NCBI GenBank assembly: GCA_021397835.1
Contig: JAJFZO010000866.1
Location: forward strand, 937,501 to 1,001,500
Length of the DNA: 64,000 bases
DNA from: Moringa oleifera
Taxonomy: Eukaryota > Streptophyta > Magnoliopsida > Brassicales > Moringaceae
Reading direction: 5' to 3'
Shown here: positions 1 to 14,900 of the stretch, in pieces
Numbering within the stretch: position 1 is the stretch's first letter
Layout: each line of letters opens with the position of its first letter
Notes under the pieces: model-generated
The model's database searches: none
Seen by the model: only the letters and a program-made list of their open reading frames with translations
Told to the model about the DNA's origin: nothing
Position numbers and translations under genes: made by a program

Positions 1-1930
1 GTCCCCAGCTTATTTTTCGACTAATATTGTAAATCTAGGTCTACCGCTCCATTTACGGTATCTAAAATCTCCAAATTTGCATTCCTACTCAACCTAAACT
101 GAGACCCATGTTGAAAATCCATTCACGCACTTAAGCTCAATTCTTTCGAGCGGATGGTCGTTAAATATGTAATTACTTTCCCAAGCCCAATAACCAAAAA
201 ACAAACATCAGTAGCATTCTAAGTCACCACTCGCTTTGATTCTTGTTCAATAGCCAACCACTTCTAACGGAACTCGTAGTGTTATAAGTCACCACTCTCT
301 TCGTGTACTCTCTTTCCCTTGCACTCTCTCTTCCTAAAAAACGCTTTGACCAACCTCCATCAACCAAACTCGTCTCGTAAATTTGAGAACAAGGCTGCTC
401 TAGTCCTTCCTTTACTGAATTTAGAGAATCTCGCAAAACTTCCATTCGTATTTGAATTCACTGTGAACCAAAGCACATTTATCTCATCTCTTCTCTTGCT
501 TACCCAACATTCCATTTTTTTCTTTTGCCATCAAAGAATCCATGGATACATAGAACCATATCTTGTCCTTTTGATTTAAGTAGACAAGCTTTTTTTCTTC
601 TAATTTGCTCCATAATGCAAAGTTCAAACTCTTTCCTCAACTTCAAACCCAAAGATCTTTCTTTCTATCCTAATGGGAAAGATCTCCACCTCATATAGGT
701 GCACTTTTCTCTCTGTACAAATTTTTAAATTTTTTTCACTCCTTTTTAAACTTGGTAGTCAAAACATAACTCGCATGGTCCTCAACCATCTCACTAAACT
801 CTTCCACATGAAGTCCTATATTCTTAAAACAAAATAGTATAGATCCTCATTTAATCCCTTTCATCCCAAGATAGACGCTTTTGACTCACACAAAGAAACA
901 CCTTTTCCCATTGGCCGGAGTGAAGAAGCAATCAATACTAAAAAATGAAGGAGTGTTCCTTAAACTAGATCATACAAAAGCCCTTTCCAACAATGGTAGG
1001 TCCACCATGCCCAACTCCGCGATTATATCATGGAATTCCCTTATTTTTGCAATCCCCTCCCTAACATCCTCTCATGGGCATACTTCCTCGTCTCTTACTC
1101 TCTCGTAGGTCTTCCAATAGCCTTTGTCGACCTTCGCTTGATCCATGCTCGTACACCTTTGCGAAAATCTATTTCATCCCTCCCTCCTCCTTATGCAACA
1201 AATAAGATATTAATTCCTCTTCAACCAACTGCCAATGCATCTCCTACCCTTGTCATTCCACATCACAGGTATCTGCCCTGAACACCATCTAGCTAACAAT
1301 GCCCTCCACCAAACCACTTTATTACCCATAATATTTATCCCTCCACCAAAAGCTTCAACCTCAAACCCCACGAAAGAGATTCCCACTAACTCCAATATCT
1401 TGTTTATAATACTGGGCACTCTTTTAGAAACTATTTGCTATCAACCTCACCCCTGGCCCTCTCCGACATGAAGTATCCTTGAAACTTATGTGGCTTAGGT
1501 TACCTCTTCCACTTGATCATCCACTAGCTCACTGCAGCTGACCTGTACAGCCTGCCCTTGCTAGTCAACCAATCCATTTGCCTCCAACTATATTCCCTTA
1601 CATACGATATTGCCTCTACTAACATTCCATTGCTCTCCCCTGGACATACCTCACTATATTTCCTAGGCTATCCCATACCTCCATCATCTCAGCCTTCCTT
1701 ATCTCCAAACACCATTTCTTGCACATTTGTATAAGCAGTCTATTGAAGCCAAGTCACCTTCACTACATTGCTTTTCGCCTTCAGCCTTCCCTTGGCATCT
1801 TGTTATTTGCACCTTTGAACAAGCTAGCATCATGTCCGACCTCCCTAACTAACCCCCATGACCCTTCTCACACAAAAAGCCCTCCTCCGCCCAATAAAGG
1901 CCTTGAGTGAGTCACCAATCACATTTAGTT
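1..1930 (-). mobile_element. LINE relic, endonuclease part of ORF2
   Basis: Read on the minus strand, about 1100 to 850 gives a broken LINE endonuclease C-terminus. An ELGMVDLPLLERAF stretch is followed, after a stop, by NTPSFFSIDCFF, the usual plant LINE 'ELGLVDLPL...PSFSRIDRF' signature. The next part (840-700) resembles the linker before reverse transcriptase. The flanks (1210-1930, and below 650) are open only in short pieces and are purine-rich on minus; I cannot assign them firmly. Many stops and frameshifts show it is dead. It lies in the 3' intron of the WD40 gene, in the same orientation, and the window edge cuts it. Confidence 0.55.
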
Positions 1931-2269
1931 TGAATTTTTTCGAATCTAAGTTTTTGAGGAAATGTAGCTAGGCACAAATTTAGATTTGTTTTTCTTTTTT
2001 TCTCTACAAATTGGATTCCTATCACTCAAATGAGTAAGCAATTCTAGACTCCAAAATTTCTTTCTGTTTTATTCTTCTTACTTTAAAACGCCGACATCAT
2101 GAATAGAAGGTGAATATGTCTAAAAAGTTTTTTGAGATGATGTTGTTGTGTGAAGAGGGGATGTCACTAAGTATTTCTCAATTAAATCTTTTTCCAAGAG
2201 TTAGAGAGCTCGCAGCAAAAAAAAGGGAGGCAAAGGCTCCCATAGGGCAAAGTCTCTTCTAAAAGGTGG

Positions 2270-2765
2270 TTTTCTATACTCGATTAACATCATGAGGCAA
2301 ACCTTTAACCATTAATAGGGGAAGGTTATGGTGAAAATATGCTCTCTCTAATATGCAGGGGAGCCAGTTAACCATATTCTAATATGATGTAGCTAGTTTA
2401 GGGGTATTTGGGAGAGCACACTTTTAGTTTTGAGACAATAGTGGTTTCTACTTTAGTTACGAAGGAGTTGGAAGCTTGGAAGGGTATTGATGTTTCCAAA
2501 GCCAAGAAAAAAAATGGTGGTATTAGTCCATTAGCTTAGTTTTGGATGGTATAAAAGGAGAGAAATAAAAGGGCTTTTGAGGTAGTGGAAACTCTAGTTG
2601 TATTGATTAGGAATCGATGTGGGCTTCTATCATATAGTGTAGAAGGGATAAAATTAGTGGAGTTCTTAGAACTCTTACTATGTAACTAACCATGCTTGTA
2701 TAGGGAGAAGCACCCTCTTGCAGCTAAATATATATTAATATGATTCTTTATTTATGATCACAAAG
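2270..2765 (+). mobile_element. LINE 3'-end relic (zf-RVT tail)
   Basis: On the plus strand, short frames read EPVNHIL, then a stretch around LVTKELEAWKG, then KERNKRAFE near 2575. This is the usual end of plant LINE ORF2 after the zf-RVT domain (typically 'LFW..WKERNRRAFE'). Frameshifts and stops interrupt it, and no clean poly(A) tail remains. It points the opposite way from the neighbouring fragment at 1-1930, so the two are separate insertions or a rearranged pair. It ends about 140 bp from exon 12 of the WD40 gene. Confidence 0.5.
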
Positions 2766-2908
2766 ACAATTCGATTTTTTTTTTGTTAGCATTTCTATCA
2801 TCTAATAGAATATCATGGCAGGCTCTAACATCTTATGAAGCAAGATCAACCTGAAATTTAGATATGTTAAAGAAAATATGAAAGAGGTCCCAAATGCATT
2901 TTACATAC

Positions 2909-5900
2909 CAACCATCATCAAGGTGAAACGCCAATTGATATGGGCAAGACGGATCGAGATTAATAGAGTGTATTTCTTTTGGAGCAATTTCTGATTGTGC
3001 CTAAATAACAACGATAATTAGTAAGCATACATTACAAAAATGGGTGAGGCATTCGTGGTAATTAAGCTAGATAAGAAAACCCCTCACAGTTAGCATAAAG
3101 GATCTAAGGACCCCTTATAACTAATATTTGTAAACTCATTTGTTTTTGTGATTTCTAACTAACATTCGTAGACAAATGTAGAACATTCTTGATGGAAAAC
3201 ATTAACATAGAAGTTCAAAATAAAACCTCAAAGTTTCAATGTTTTTAGAAAGCAAATCTGTGAAGAAACATTTCAGACTCAATCTGAGAGCAGGAAATTA
3301 GTACGTCTTTGTAAATGAATACAACAACTATTTAAAACAGCCCAAGACAATATAACACTTAAGAAACAAAGTTAACTTTTTTAAGCATAAAAAGAAATTA
3401 CTTTTTTAACACTGCTTGAAATAAAAATTCATCAAACAGTAACGTATCATTCCTGAATTAAAGCAGGAAAGAAATTTGACCTTGGGAGAAGCAAGAGGGA
3501 CATGAATATTTCAAAACTGCAGTTCTTCATTATTAGTGAACTGCAGAATAATAGTATTAGAAGAGTGAGCATACCTTTAACGATTCAATTTTTCCCAGCA
3601 GGGATGCTAACTTCAAGGATGTTAGAGGCAAATGACATACCTTGAAGACCCAAAAATGAGAATATGAGGAACAGGAAAGAAAATAATTGATGCCTGTATA
3701 CCATCAACTACCAAAGTTATATCCACCATTTGCATATAACATATAGTTGAGTATAGTGACATAGTCATCCACAATGGTAAACTCCAAAAGAATTTGTACT
3801 GACAATAGAGCTATGTGCTGGATATATGCTGGATATACATTTCGCTAAGTAGCCAAGGCAGCAAACCTCCTTAATAGGATCAACCTTCTTATGTAATTAC
3901 CACTTGCATACTATTTCTTGGCTGATTAGACCTCCAATATTGCAAGGTAAAGTAACAAGGAACATTTAAATGACAGCACCAATTATTTACCCCTTTATGG
4001 CTTTGGAATGCTGCAGATGCTCTTCCTCCACGAAGATCCCACATGTAAATGATCCCATCCTTACCAGCCCCAAAAATGATCTACAAGGAGCCAACCAAAG
4101 AATTTTTGACAGTTCCGTGATCATTTTGCAGCAAACATACTAATGAAGCCAATGAAATACATTGTAATGAGTGAATCATCAACCAAATTACAGCCATAAA
4201 TTGTGTAACCATGGATTACCAGGTTTGTTGATAATATCTTAATAAACTGCTTAATTCCAGTCAGATGAATGGTAAATAAAAGTAAACAAACTTCATCTCG
4301 ATTCACAATAAGTTTCTAAAGTCTTATGCTTTATTTCCTTTTTCTGAATTTTAGATGTTCAGAATTTAAGTGAGGAATTCGGCTAGGACAAATATAGTAC
4401 ATAAGTCTTCTAAAGAGCAGAATATTCGCATGACTCACAAAAGCAGTACAATCTATCAAGGATTAGCAAGCTTCTTGTTTTCACCATCTTAAGGACAGTT
4501 CTTCAACATTGTGTCTTTCCTCACAACACTCCCTCAGTGGTCCTCAACCAATGACCCTTAAGATACAAATGATCATAAGATTAAGAAAGCAACCTATCTA
4601 AAAGTTGTGAACCTCTATCCGATCACGTTCTTCTCTAGGCCAATCGGTGACCCAGGAGTCATAGAAAGAACTTCCAGTAGAAGTTTCAATTTAGTCTTTA
4701 ACTATAAGTTAAGCACACCCCACCATATTATACACAACCGCCGCAGTTTCCAGACTACTAGCCAATTTAAGCAAGATATAAAAAGTCTTTTTGATGCATA
4801 ATATGACTTCCAAAACATATACTCCACAAATCTGTTCTGTGATATGAAAAAAGGAAAAAGAAAAGGAGAAGACTCACCTTTCCCAAAGATGCATATAAGT
4901 AAACCAGAGCAAATTATTAAATTTTAACTACTATTTACCTGATTTTCCACATTTAATTGGATACTGTTGATCGTACTACGAGAATCAGATTTCAGCTCTA
5001 TGCATGGAATAACACTTGTTCTTCTATCCCATACATTGAGTACACCATGTGTATCAGAAGCAATTACCCTAAAAGAATCGTCAAGAATGAAATAAGCAAG
5101 AAAAACAGCAGAAAAGCACATGAAATTCTTAAAGAGTATTTCATGAGTGGAAAAGTTTTTGCTAATTTCTGTTGCCATTCTCGTTAAAGTTTTCAATCGA
5201 AAGACTGGGCTCAATACTTCCATCTTGACCTGGGCATCACAGTTTCTAAATGCAAAAACAACCTCTCTGCAGGACAGGGCCGCAAATATTTCACCCTCCC
5301 AAGATCCTGCAATGCCAGAAACTTTTTGCACAACTACGAAATAAATTTGAATGGAATAATATAAGCAATAACATCAATGTAGTATGAATGGATTCATACC
5401 AAAGATTCATGAACTTAAACATACACTTTGAATTTTCCTATGTAGGCCTAATATCTAATATAGAACTCCGTAACTGTATTCTTCTTTCTGTGTCTCTGCA
5501 TATCCAAACTCTGAATTCACAAGAAAATAGGTTTTCATTCCAAAAGGACCCATTTTCCTTCCCTATGAAAGAGAACAAAAAAGGCACCCTTTTCACTAAC
5601 CTTGAATCATCAGTTGTAGTAAAGGCTATATCACATAGACCTCTATGAATATCAGACCCAAGAACAGAAAGACTGCGTCTAGTTTGCAACACCTGCATTA
5701 CCAATGAAGACAGTTAATTTCAGCTTAAGTGACAGTTTCTTAGCTCAACATCCAAATAGTTCAAGCCATAACAGATATGCAATAAGGCCCTGGATCCCCT
5801 TAAAGAGACAAATTTTGAATATTCAGAATAACTTTAGGCTGAATAGAATCAATACTCGTTGAATTGTGTTACATGTTCCTCTTCAGTAAGTAGTAAATAT

Positions 5901-8900
5901 AATGACATAAAAAAAAAAAGTCATAAAATGCTGCAAAGGAAGTAGACATCAGGCAGTAGGATTTGCATTTTCTAATTGATAAGTAAACTGAGACATATTA
6001 AAAGCATACGTAAGATGGGAAAATCAAAAGAGAAGCTTACTTCAACTGGTTTAGAAGAAATATAACCAATATCGAAGATAAGAACTTCATTACTTTTTGC
6101 AGATGTGCAAGCAACCTAAAAAAGTTGATAAGAATATGTTAAGGCAAGAAACAGTAAATGAAACAAAGAAAACAAAGCCAAGTATACCAATTTCGGAAAT
6201 CACACAAAAACAGAATGATTTATGGTTCCTTAGTTGGAAGCATAAAATGAAAAATAACTATATTTAAAATTAGGAAGACAGAAAGAAAGAGCAGAATATA
6301 GGGAAAATACTAGTTTGATCTACTGAGGGTTTGACTAAGTCATGTTATAATTAGAGAAAAAAAAATGCGGAATCAATTTTTATTTTGGAGTGTTCAGTGC
6401 TCAATTTTGTTTGCAGCTGGCAAGCAGGACCTACATTCTGAAGTTACATCTGAAAAATCAGTTCATAACCATCCATAATTAAAGGAGATATGTAATATTC
6501 TATGGACAAGTAATTGAACCTAACCTCATCCTGGTTTGCTAGATTCCATCTAACAACATCAAGTTGTTGAGGCAGAGAAAGGTGCAGAATATGTTTACTC
6601 TCATCTTCCTTTAAACCTGCACCAAAAGAATAAATGGACTACACCTCCAATTGATCTTATAAAACATCAATAAGCACATACATGTACTGATTAATACACA
6701 TGCCTTTGTACAGAATTGAAATTTCATAGTATCTAGGTCAAGTTTGTCTTACATCCCTGAAGAGTTTGAATAGACACAAAGGAACTGGCCAAAACAGAGA
6801 CTAACTTGTAGTATTACATGCAGACAATGAAGGGAAAATGAATTGAATGTCATTTTAGGGGTTCTTGTCATCCACTAACATGGATGTTTAAAATTTGATG
6901 TCAACAATAATACACGAGTTGACAATTCGCAGTCTTAGCACAGTGATAGTTTGGAAGCAATTTAATAGAAGCCAAAATTGAATATATAACTAAAACCTTC
7001 TGACAACTGACAGGTGAAGTAGTAGAGCAGTGCTGGCACCTCAAGCACCTTCCCAGATGGCATATAATGATCCAATTAGCCCAAGAACATTGCAGAACGG
7101 GACTTGCTACTTTTTTTCTAAGCTATAACAAATGAAGAAGCCTCTATATTATGTCCATTATCATGTGGGCTGCTGTAATCGAATAATGAATATCAGTAAC
7201 CTTTTATCCTACATATCACATATAGAATGGCACACCTGACCTTTTGCATGACTCCTTTTTTTTAATCAGAAAAAAGTATGTCATTACATTATGTATACAT
7301 GGCACCAGGAGGTTACCTCCCATGTACATCTATAATTAGATTTCAAGAGGATTGAATTTCTAAAAATTTACGTAATCCTCCTCATTTACAAAATATTCTC
7401 CTGTTACCTATAACTTCAAAATCTTAACTTTATGGACCAACACTAAGGTCTCCTTCCCCTCAAAAGCCCCCAAATTTCTCTCCCTCCACACCATCCAAAA
7501 GACCAACAATGATATTACAGTAATAAGTTTACTCTTACGTTTCAAGCTCCTAAAACCAGCCAATGCATACTGACACTATAGCCACTGAACCTGAGACCAA
7601 CCATTGATATCCCAAAATAGTCAAGATGCTTTCCCAAACTTGTCTAGTCCGGTTGCACCTCCAACGAATATGAGAAATCGACTCTCCTTGCCTCTTGCAT
7701 AGATAACATCTATTTACCATAACTGAAACTGTAGATTATCAACCGTTAATAGTTTTCCCCATATTGCCTACCAACTGAAAAAAGTCACTTTAAGCAACAC
7801 TCTTACTTTCCATACTAGTTTCCGTGGGAACCATTGAACTTCCCCTTGCTGCAAATTATCAATCTTTCTAAAGAGTGATTTGACCAAAAATCTTTTACCT
7901 CGATCCCCCATCCAGATAAGGATGTCATCATTTTCAGTGTTTGCGTTAGCTGCATAAGTCTGCTCATAAAACCTCCCAAATTGCATCACTTCTCAATCTT
8001 GCATCTCCCTTCTAAAAGCCACCAACTTAGATATCCGGCTGTTATGTATAATCATATTATCACTAACCCAAAATTCCTTGTTAGCGCCTCCCCACATCAT
8101 ATATCATGCCAAAAAACTTGATCATAGTCGCCCAACCCAGCCTAACTCCCACCCATGTTTGAATCACCCCTCATCTTTCATAATGACTTTCCAAACATCA
8201 GTCCTATAAAGCTCCCTCCCCAACGTGGTGACCAAACCCCTATCTTCCAACCTATATCGTTCTCCACCGTCCTCCTCCAAAAAGTACAAAGAATGGGTGA
8301 GAAATTCGCTACCGGTCTCCTCCCATCTTCCCAAATGATGTTTGAATTGATCACCCAAATTCTACCTCACAAGAACCACCATTTAAGTTTTTAAAAGCCT
8401 CCTCCGTTGGAATAGGAAACAAGGATATGTAGTAAACCATTAGACTAGAAAGTGTCAAAGTTAACATTCCCCCCTTTTAAAGATAGTGCCACTTCCATCC
8501 TGCAAATCGTTTTTCAAACCTTTCCAACACCGCATGCCAAGATTAACTTCTCTTTATATGTGGTTCCTAAAGGCAACCCAAGATAGTTCATAAGGAGTAC
8601 CCCCACTTTGCAACCAAACATCCTCGTAAGATGCAAGCCATGCCGCTAAAGGAACCAATTCACTTCTCCCCAAGTTGACCTTGAGTCCTAACACCTCTTC
8701 CAATGTGAGCAAGATGCTTCCCAAATTTCCCGTTTGCTTCTCATTTGCCTTAAAAAAAATAATGGTGTTGTTGAAAAAAAAAAATAGATGAGACACCTCC
8801 ACTTGGTTACTTGACCTAACTTCGGAGCCTTTAACAAGATTGCATTGAATCACTTTTCAGAGCATTCTATCAAGTGTTTCCATAACCAAAATAAAAATAA

Positions 8901-11900
8901 GATAAGACAAAAGATCGCCTTGTTTTAGTCCTCTAAATGACCTGAAGAATTACACAAGCACCTCGTTTACCAAACTAGAGAAGAATGTTGTCAAAATACA
9001 AGTTGCAATCCACTTGCACCATCTTTTCTCACATCCCACTCTCCTCCTCATATAAGTGACAAAATCCTAAGTAACATGGTCATATGCCTTTTTCTTATCA
9101 CGTTGGCAAATAACTCCACTTTATTACACCCTGCTTTGATAATCCACTACTTCATTAGCAATTAAGGCCATATCAAGTAAGCATTTTGATGAGGCTTAAT
9201 CACTTTCTCTAACACCCTTTTAAGTCTTGCCACCACTACCTCCGCCACAAGCTTATACACACTTCCCACAAGGTTAACCAGGCCAAAATCTTTAAAATTG
9301 CAAGCCTCATGTCATTTTTAGTATAAGTACCATAAATTTCAAGTTTATTGTTCTTACAAACTGCCCAAACACGTGAAACTCCTTGAAAAGGCCCAATTCA
9401 TCACCCTTGACCATCTCTTATTGTGCTTTGAGGAAAGCCATGGTAAAGCCCTTTGACCTCAGGGCTTTATCGCCATCAAAATCCATAAGTGCTTGCTTCA
9501 CCTCTTCCTCATCAAAGGGTCTTTCTAACCAAGTTTGAGGCTCTTTATCAATCACCCTGAACTTCAGACCATCCAAGGTCGGTCTCCAACCACTTGTTTC
9601 ACAATACGAAACTTATGGTAGTAGTCCCCAATTCTTTCTTTAAGTTCAGCTAGTCCCTCTATCACCACCCCATCAATCCTAATACTTTAGCATAGTTGTA
9701 TCTCTTATGCTCACTAGTTATCCAATGGAACAATTTAGTGTTATGATCTTCCTCATTTAGCCATAATGCTATAGACTTTGCAACCACGAAGTTCTCAAAT
9801 TTTTAATAATGAAACCAACTCTTTGCTAATGCCTAGGCGTTTACATAATTCTTCAGAGCTCTCGCCATTCATCTGCCTCTCATTTATTTCATACAATTCT
9901 CTCCATAAATTCTCCATCTTCATGTTCATATTACCCAATTGCTCTTTGTTCAAGCTCCTAATGTTTTACTTCAAACTCTTCATCTTAAAGGCCACTATGT
10001 AGCTAGCATACCCAGTCTCAAACACTAAACTCCATCAGTCCTTCACAAGTTTTCAAATCGAAATAGACTAAGCCCTCAAACAATCTTATCCATCTCCAAC
10101 ACAATCAAATTACAATATAAGGTAAGGCAAGGTAGAGGCCCTTGACATATATGAAAGAATCATTTATCTCATTGCCTTGAAATAAAAAAACGGTCAATCC
10201 TTGTGAAAGAGGGATTTTCCAAAAGATTAGACCACATAAAAGCCCCCAACTACAAGTAAATCCATAAGCTCCAATTCCAAGATGACCCCATCAAAAATGA
10301 AGTCACCTCCACCATTACTCGTCCTTTCATGAGCATACAACATCGTCCCTCCTACCACCTATGCCAAGCTTTACCTCCTTCTACACTCTTGTTCCCACAT
10401 ACTTCAACGTCTCTCACCTTCCCATACTTCTGTAAACACTCATTCCAAACCCCCATCATCCATTTTAAAAACCCATGAAACAATTTCCATCCCTATCCAC
10501 CAAACTACACAATCACCAACCTACCATTCCTCATAATGAATATCCCCTTTGAGCTCCCTTTAAGTGGGTAAAGCTCTCCAATTCACTGATCTACGAGCCA
10601 CAAGCTATTTACTATGCTTATATCAATGTCTTCCATCTTAGTGTCTTGTAAATATATGAGATCCATCTTCTACCTCTTCAAAGCTTGCTCAATAATTACC
10701 CTTTTTTTTTTGTTGTTCTTCAACCCTCTAACTTCACATAAATGTACCTTACACATCGCTTTTGCAATTCTTAGGAGCATTATCCTCCCTTCTTCTCCTT
10801 ACTATTTCACAAAATAATTCAAATGCTTCATCTTCAAGCGACTCAAAAAGAGATCCCCATAATTATGCATATTTCATATCATTTTTCGAAGACTAACTGC
10901 TGCCATATTTTCTCTATTTCATCCAGCCCCAATAATTTATATGCTAAACCATCAGTCTCTTCCCATTACCTCCCTATGTGTCTAGCAATCCATACCCATT
11001 CTTGTCCCACAGCTGACATTGGTGATCTCCTCTACTCACTATCTTTTTGTTGTCACTGTTGGTTCCTTCATACTTTCTCAAATTATATTTTTCCAGAATT
11101 CCTCAGCCTCAGGAAATAATTCATATGAGTCATATGCATATAAGTTGTTACCCATGCCTTTTGAAGCCACTATTGCTAGATTGATTGGAAAGATGTACTT
11201 GCAAAAAATAAGCTAAACGTTCAGGAGCGCTATTTTTAATAATTGAAGGGTTGGTATCATGTATAGCAGATTTATAAGAATATTCTATTATACACCTACA
11301 GCTGTAAATATTTGAAGTCTACTTACCTTAGATAGCTCACAATTAGTACTTATTTTTTAGGATCGATTTTGATCCTCTCTTGTCTATAAATACACGGGTT
11401 CTTGACAATGAAAATATCATTAAAAAAAATCTTTTCCAAAAATCTTCATAGTATCAAAGCTCGGTTGGCCCTAATCCCGCCATCATCTTTTTTTCCATCA
11501 CCAAGCTTTTGGTCTGCTTGCTAAACATTTTCGGCCATCATCCCTTTTCTTTCAAATTCTCAATAATTTTTTCTCTTGTCCTTCATGGCAAAATCGAAAC
11601 GAACTTCCTAAGTGAAACTTCATCCCATCTTTTCCATCTCAAAATAATCCAGCCTCCACTGAGTGCAGCCTTATTCCAACGATCAGTCATAAACTCACTA
11701 GTTATAATTATCTTCAATAGTCTCAATCAATTATGATGTTCATTTGTGGTCGTGTTATGTCATGTCATGTCATGCCATGTCATGATCAATTTCATGATTA
11801 CATATATTGCAAAAAACCTTTTTCTTTATTCAACGGCAAAATAAATTTGAGTGAGAGCCCAAGAAACATTTTCCAGCAAGGAAAATACTATCGATCTCTT

Positions 11901-14900
11901 CCAAATAAAAAGTGTTCTTCATGATCTCAAGCAAGGTAGGTCCTCAATTACAACCCATTTCATTACTCCCACCCGCTACTGGCAACAACTAGACCTATGC
12001 AAGTCATATAAGTGGAACTGTCCTGATGACAATACCCGTTTTCAAAAAAATTATGGAGATCAAGCAAATTTTTAAATTCCTTATAGGTCTCAACAAATCA
12101 TTTAATGAAATCCATGGCAAAATCCTCGGCACCATTACCAAGTCTTTGAGAAGCATTCTTAGAAGTTCGCAGGGAAGAAAGTCAAAAACATATCGTGATG
12201 GGATCATCCAATGTCTCTCTTACTCAAAAAAAAACTCAACAAAACCAACAACCCACGCTGCTTGTGCACCACCTCAACCTTATGGAAATTGCAAGCCTCA
12301 AAAGGGTAGACCTTAGTGTGATTAGGCCATGTTAGAGAAATCAATTGGAAATTGCAAAGAAAACTAGCAAATTAGAAGCCCAACTGGCCAACCAATGATC
12401 ATGAAAGCCGAGGTTATGTAGCCTTTTCTAAAGGAACGAAAAACTTAAGTTCCATTCACCAAGGACCAACTCGAGATGCACCAACAATTGATCAACAAGG
12501 CAAATCAATCCTTTACCCCTACGGTAATTAGCATAGGAAGAGTAGTTCAGTAAGGTAATAACTCTTTTGCTCTTCATGTCACACAAGCAACCCCAACCTC
12601 TTGGATTGTAGATTTTAGAACATCCATTCACATGACAAGTGACAGATCAATATTATCTTCCTAAAGTCCAAGCAAGGTACTCTATTGGCTACGTAGTTGA
12701 TGGATCATAATCTAAAACAACTGGAATTGGCACTCCACATCTCTCTCAAACTCTTGTTCTCAATTGACATCTAGATTGCAATTTACTCTCCATGAGCAAA
12801 CTAAAGAGAGACCTAAATTGTGAGACTAAGTTCTTTGCAATTCTTGTTTTGCAAGACTTGGAATAAAGGAAGACGATTGATAACGTTGAGTTTTGTGCAG
12901 GCTCATACCTTCAAACTCAACAAACTCTCCCACTAGTCCGAAGTGCAAAACTCTTAGAGTAAGTCCATAGTGTCAGTCTGTTAGTCGTTTTGAGTCAATA
13001 AGTCATTCTAATAAGGATAGTGTAATAATGTTATGGCGCTATCGTCTAGGCCATCCAAATTTCTCATATCTTGAACACATTTTTTCATCATTATTTATTA
13101 AAAGTTCTCAGTTTTTCCAATATGATGTCTATCAATTATCCAAGCATACTCAAAGTCGTTATACACTAAAACCTCATAAACCATCTCACCATTTTTCTTT
13201 CATTCACGATGATATTTGAGGCCCATCAACAATCTAAAATATTAATGGGGCACGTTGATTTTTTATTAGTTGATGACCATACACAAGTAAGCTGGACTTT
13301 TCTCATGAAAGACAAATCTGAAACTAGCCAGATCTTCCAAACCTTCCGCAAAATGATCTGCAACCAATTTCAAGCCAATATTCAAATTCTTAAGACAAAC
13401 AATGCTCGTGATTTCTTCAACTTTATGCTTGGCCTTTACTTACAATCTCATGGAATTGTCCATCAAAGTTGGTGTGTAGACACAACCCAACAAAATGGAA
13501 GGGCAAGATGCAAGAATCGCCACTTACTTGAAGTGACACATTCCTTGCTATTCACATCCAATGTCCATAAAAGATTTTGGGAAGATATAGTACCCACCGC
13601 TACCTACCTCATAAACAAAATGCCTTCTTGAGTTCCCAAATTTAAGACACCAACGCAAAGTCTTCTTGACACATACCCCACTCACATCTTGTGTCTCAAA
13701 CTCACTCAAGTTTTTTGGATGTACAGCCTTTCCGCACATTCATTCACAAAACTGAAGCAAACTTGATGCTAAAGCTACAAAATGCATCTTTCTTGGCTAC
13801 TCTTCCAACAAAGAAGTGTACAAATGTTACTGCCTCTTTATTAAGAAATATTTCCACTTTACAAATGTGACTTTCTTCGAAGACCAACCTATTATTCCAA
13901 TTTTGTAATTCAGGAGGACAAACTTGTTTAGGAATCACAGAACTGAGATTGGGCATCTCTTATTGTTGTTATGATCAAATCATCAAACAATCCCACTATC
14001 ACAACTCTCACTATTCTTCTTGAGTCTACCATATCATCATTGTATCCATCTTTATCGGCCGAAACACCAAAGGATCTTGCATGCGTAAAGCATCACACAA
14101 CCGAGTCTGAACCTATAAGTCCTAAGCCAAATCCATCGAGTCCCATTCATGTCCCAAATAAGGAGTTCCAAGTTTACCAAAGGAGACTAAGACATCCAGA
14201 AAGATCTGAATGCCAACTTGTACAAACTCAATAGAGCCAAGATTCTCGAAAAAGCACATGAAAAAGCTAATGCTGACCTTGTTTCCGTGGACTGAATTCA
14301 AATTCCTAATTCACTTCAAGAAGCCCTACAAGTGCCAAAATGGAAAGTTCTCACCTTAGAAAAGATAAAGCCCTAGAGAAGAATGGAACCTGGATTCTCA
14401 CAAACCTTCCTCTAGGATTTTCTTAATTAACCATAAACCAGATATAAGTGATTCAAGGCTCATCTCTTACGGCCAAAGATTTCACTCAATCTTATGGTAC
14501 CGATTACCAAGAAACCTTTGCCTCCAAGGCCAAGCTGAATACTATTCATGTTTTCCTAACCATTGCAGTAAACCAAAGTGGCTCTTGTTCCAACTTGATG
14601 TGAAAAACACATTCCTAAACGGAGATCTTGTGGAAGAAGTGTACATGGACATACCTCCTAAGTTTGAAGACAACTTTAGTAACCTCGAGCCTGGTTTGAT
14701 AGATTCACTAGAGTTCCAAAGGAAGATGGTTATACTCAGTGCCAAACAAAACACACATTGTACACTCCGTTGATGGAAGGCTTACTATATTAATTGTATA
14801 TGTGGATGACGTAGTGCTCACTGGGAATTAAGAAGAAGAAACGACTCATCTCAAAAATCTACTCTCCCAAGAATTTGAAATCAAGGATTTAAGGCAATTG

